From: an uncultured Pseudomonadota bacterium
Lineage (GTDB): Bacteria > Myxococcota_A > UBA796 > CAJQPC01
Direction of reading: 5' to 3'
Length of the DNA: 5,251 nt
Assembly: GCA_937915955.1 (NCBI GenBank)
Contig: CALGIB010000801.1
Coordinates: forward strand, 1-5,251
This document shows, piece after piece, positions 4,856-5,251 of the stretch. The position numbers and the translations under genes are program-made. Each line of letters starts with the position of its first letter. Position 1 is the first letter of the stretch. Under the pieces are notes generated by a model, which saw only the letters and a list, made by a program, of their open reading frames with translations, was not told the DNA's origin and did no database searches.

Positions 4856-5251
4856 CAGGGCTCCTCCCCAGCTCCCGCGGCCTGCTCATCGACCTGCGCG
4901 AGGAGGGCCTCCCGGAGGTCCCCCGTGGCGCGGACGTGGGCGATCGGGTGGCGACGGCTCGGATCCGGGGTGGAGACCTGCATGCGGGCCGAGGCCGAGC
5001 CACGGAGCACAAACTGCTCCTCGCCCGACTTGTAGTGCACGCTGACGATCATGTCCTCGCTCGAGAGGATCCAGCGGTGCAGCAGCACTCCGTGATCCTC
5101 CTTCGACATGCGGCACTTGACCTGGTCCACGCCCACGACGAGGGTCACGTCGACGAACTTGCTCAGGTCCACGCGGGGCTCGCCGCCCTCGGCGGCCGCG
5201 GGGCCACGCTGACGGAGGGGCTGCTGCGGCTGCTGCTGCTGCGGAGCGCGG
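4855..5251 (-). CDS. Hypothetical protein with Gln/Pro-rich segment, 5'-partial
   Basis: Function not recognised. The frame is open to the right edge, so the gene probably begins outside the window. The visible 131 residues open with a Gln/Pro/Arg/Ala-rich low-complexity stretch (about residues 1-26, starting RAPQQQQPQQPLRQR). A compact, strand-rich domain follows: VDVTLVVGVDQVKCRMS (30-46), HGVLLHRWILSSEDMIVSVHY (53-73), EEQFVLRGSASARMQVST (77-94). A helix (DLREALLAQVDEQAAGAG) ends the protein. A GTG at 5172 would give 105 residues starting MDLSKFVDV, but its ribosome site is weak and the Gln-rich part appears to be a linker within a longer protein. The stop overlaps the next start by one base. 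Function cannot be inferred. Confidence 0.68.
   Translation of the reverse strand, partial: RAPQQQQPQQPLRQRGPAAAEGGEPRVDLSKFVDVTLVVGVDQVKCRMSKEDHGVLLHRWILSSEDMIVSVHYKSGEEQFVLRGSASARMQVSTPDPSRRHPIAHVRATGDLREALLAQVDEQAAGAGEEP
5221..5244. repeat. CTG-rich trinucleotide tract
   Basis: Eight triplets: two CTG, CGG, four CTG, CGG. On the coding (-) strand they read CAG/CCG and encode the Gln/Pro run of the partial gene. Such tracts can change length by slippage, which here would only lengthen or shorten the linker. Confidence 0.55.

Noticed and set aside
1..5251. CRISPR array, tRNA, rRNA, insertion sequence or recombination site.
   Set aside because: No spaced identical repeats of CRISPR size, no cloverleaf-like segment, and no terminal inverted repeats with a transposase were found by eye on either strand.

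Overview
The window is a GC-rich, gene-dense stretch of bacterial type. I support nine protein genes, two of them running off the ends. Short genes are joined by 1-40 nt overlaps, most products are unrecognised, and one looks like a peptidoglycan-degrading enzyme. This fits a phage, prophage or other accessory element of a high-GC host (myxobacterium-like or another GC-rich lineage). No terminase, capsid, integrase or replication gene is visible, so the phage reading is inference and the host cannot be named.

Left half, + strand: a partial gene with a Pro/Ala/Thr-rich linker (1-696) overlaps an unrecognised gene with an Arg-rich tail (689-1147), which overlaps a ribbon-helix-helix (RHH) type putative DNA-binding protein (1144-1476). 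A good sigma70-like promoter then lies about 7 nt before the ATG of a long acidic protein with a C-terminal hydrophobic segment (1509-2663), which suggests a leaderless mRNA. Next is a self-contained unit: a 32-bp array of alternating GTCG/CGAC boxes with an exact 7-bp period, an overlapping promoter, a short leader, a 41-residue lysine-rich protein (2786-2911), and two hairpins (2920-2988).

Right half, - strand: four genes run leftwards from beyond the right edge: 4855-5251 (partial), 4415-4855, 3813-4418 and 2998-3816. Their junctions are TGATG, GTGA and GTGA overlaps, so they look like one operon. The last encodes a PG_binding_1-type domain followed by a lysozyme-superfamily-like domain. 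The operon converges on the basic-protein gene, with the hairpins between them.

The observation most worth following is the 7-bp-phased box array over the -35 of the basic-protein promoter. Heptad-phased operators are known for the RHH repressor omega of pSM19035, and this window encodes an RHH-like protein. The link is a hypothesis. No CRISPR array, tRNA, rRNA, IS element or known defence gene was seen, and no stretch over 300 bases lacks a gene.
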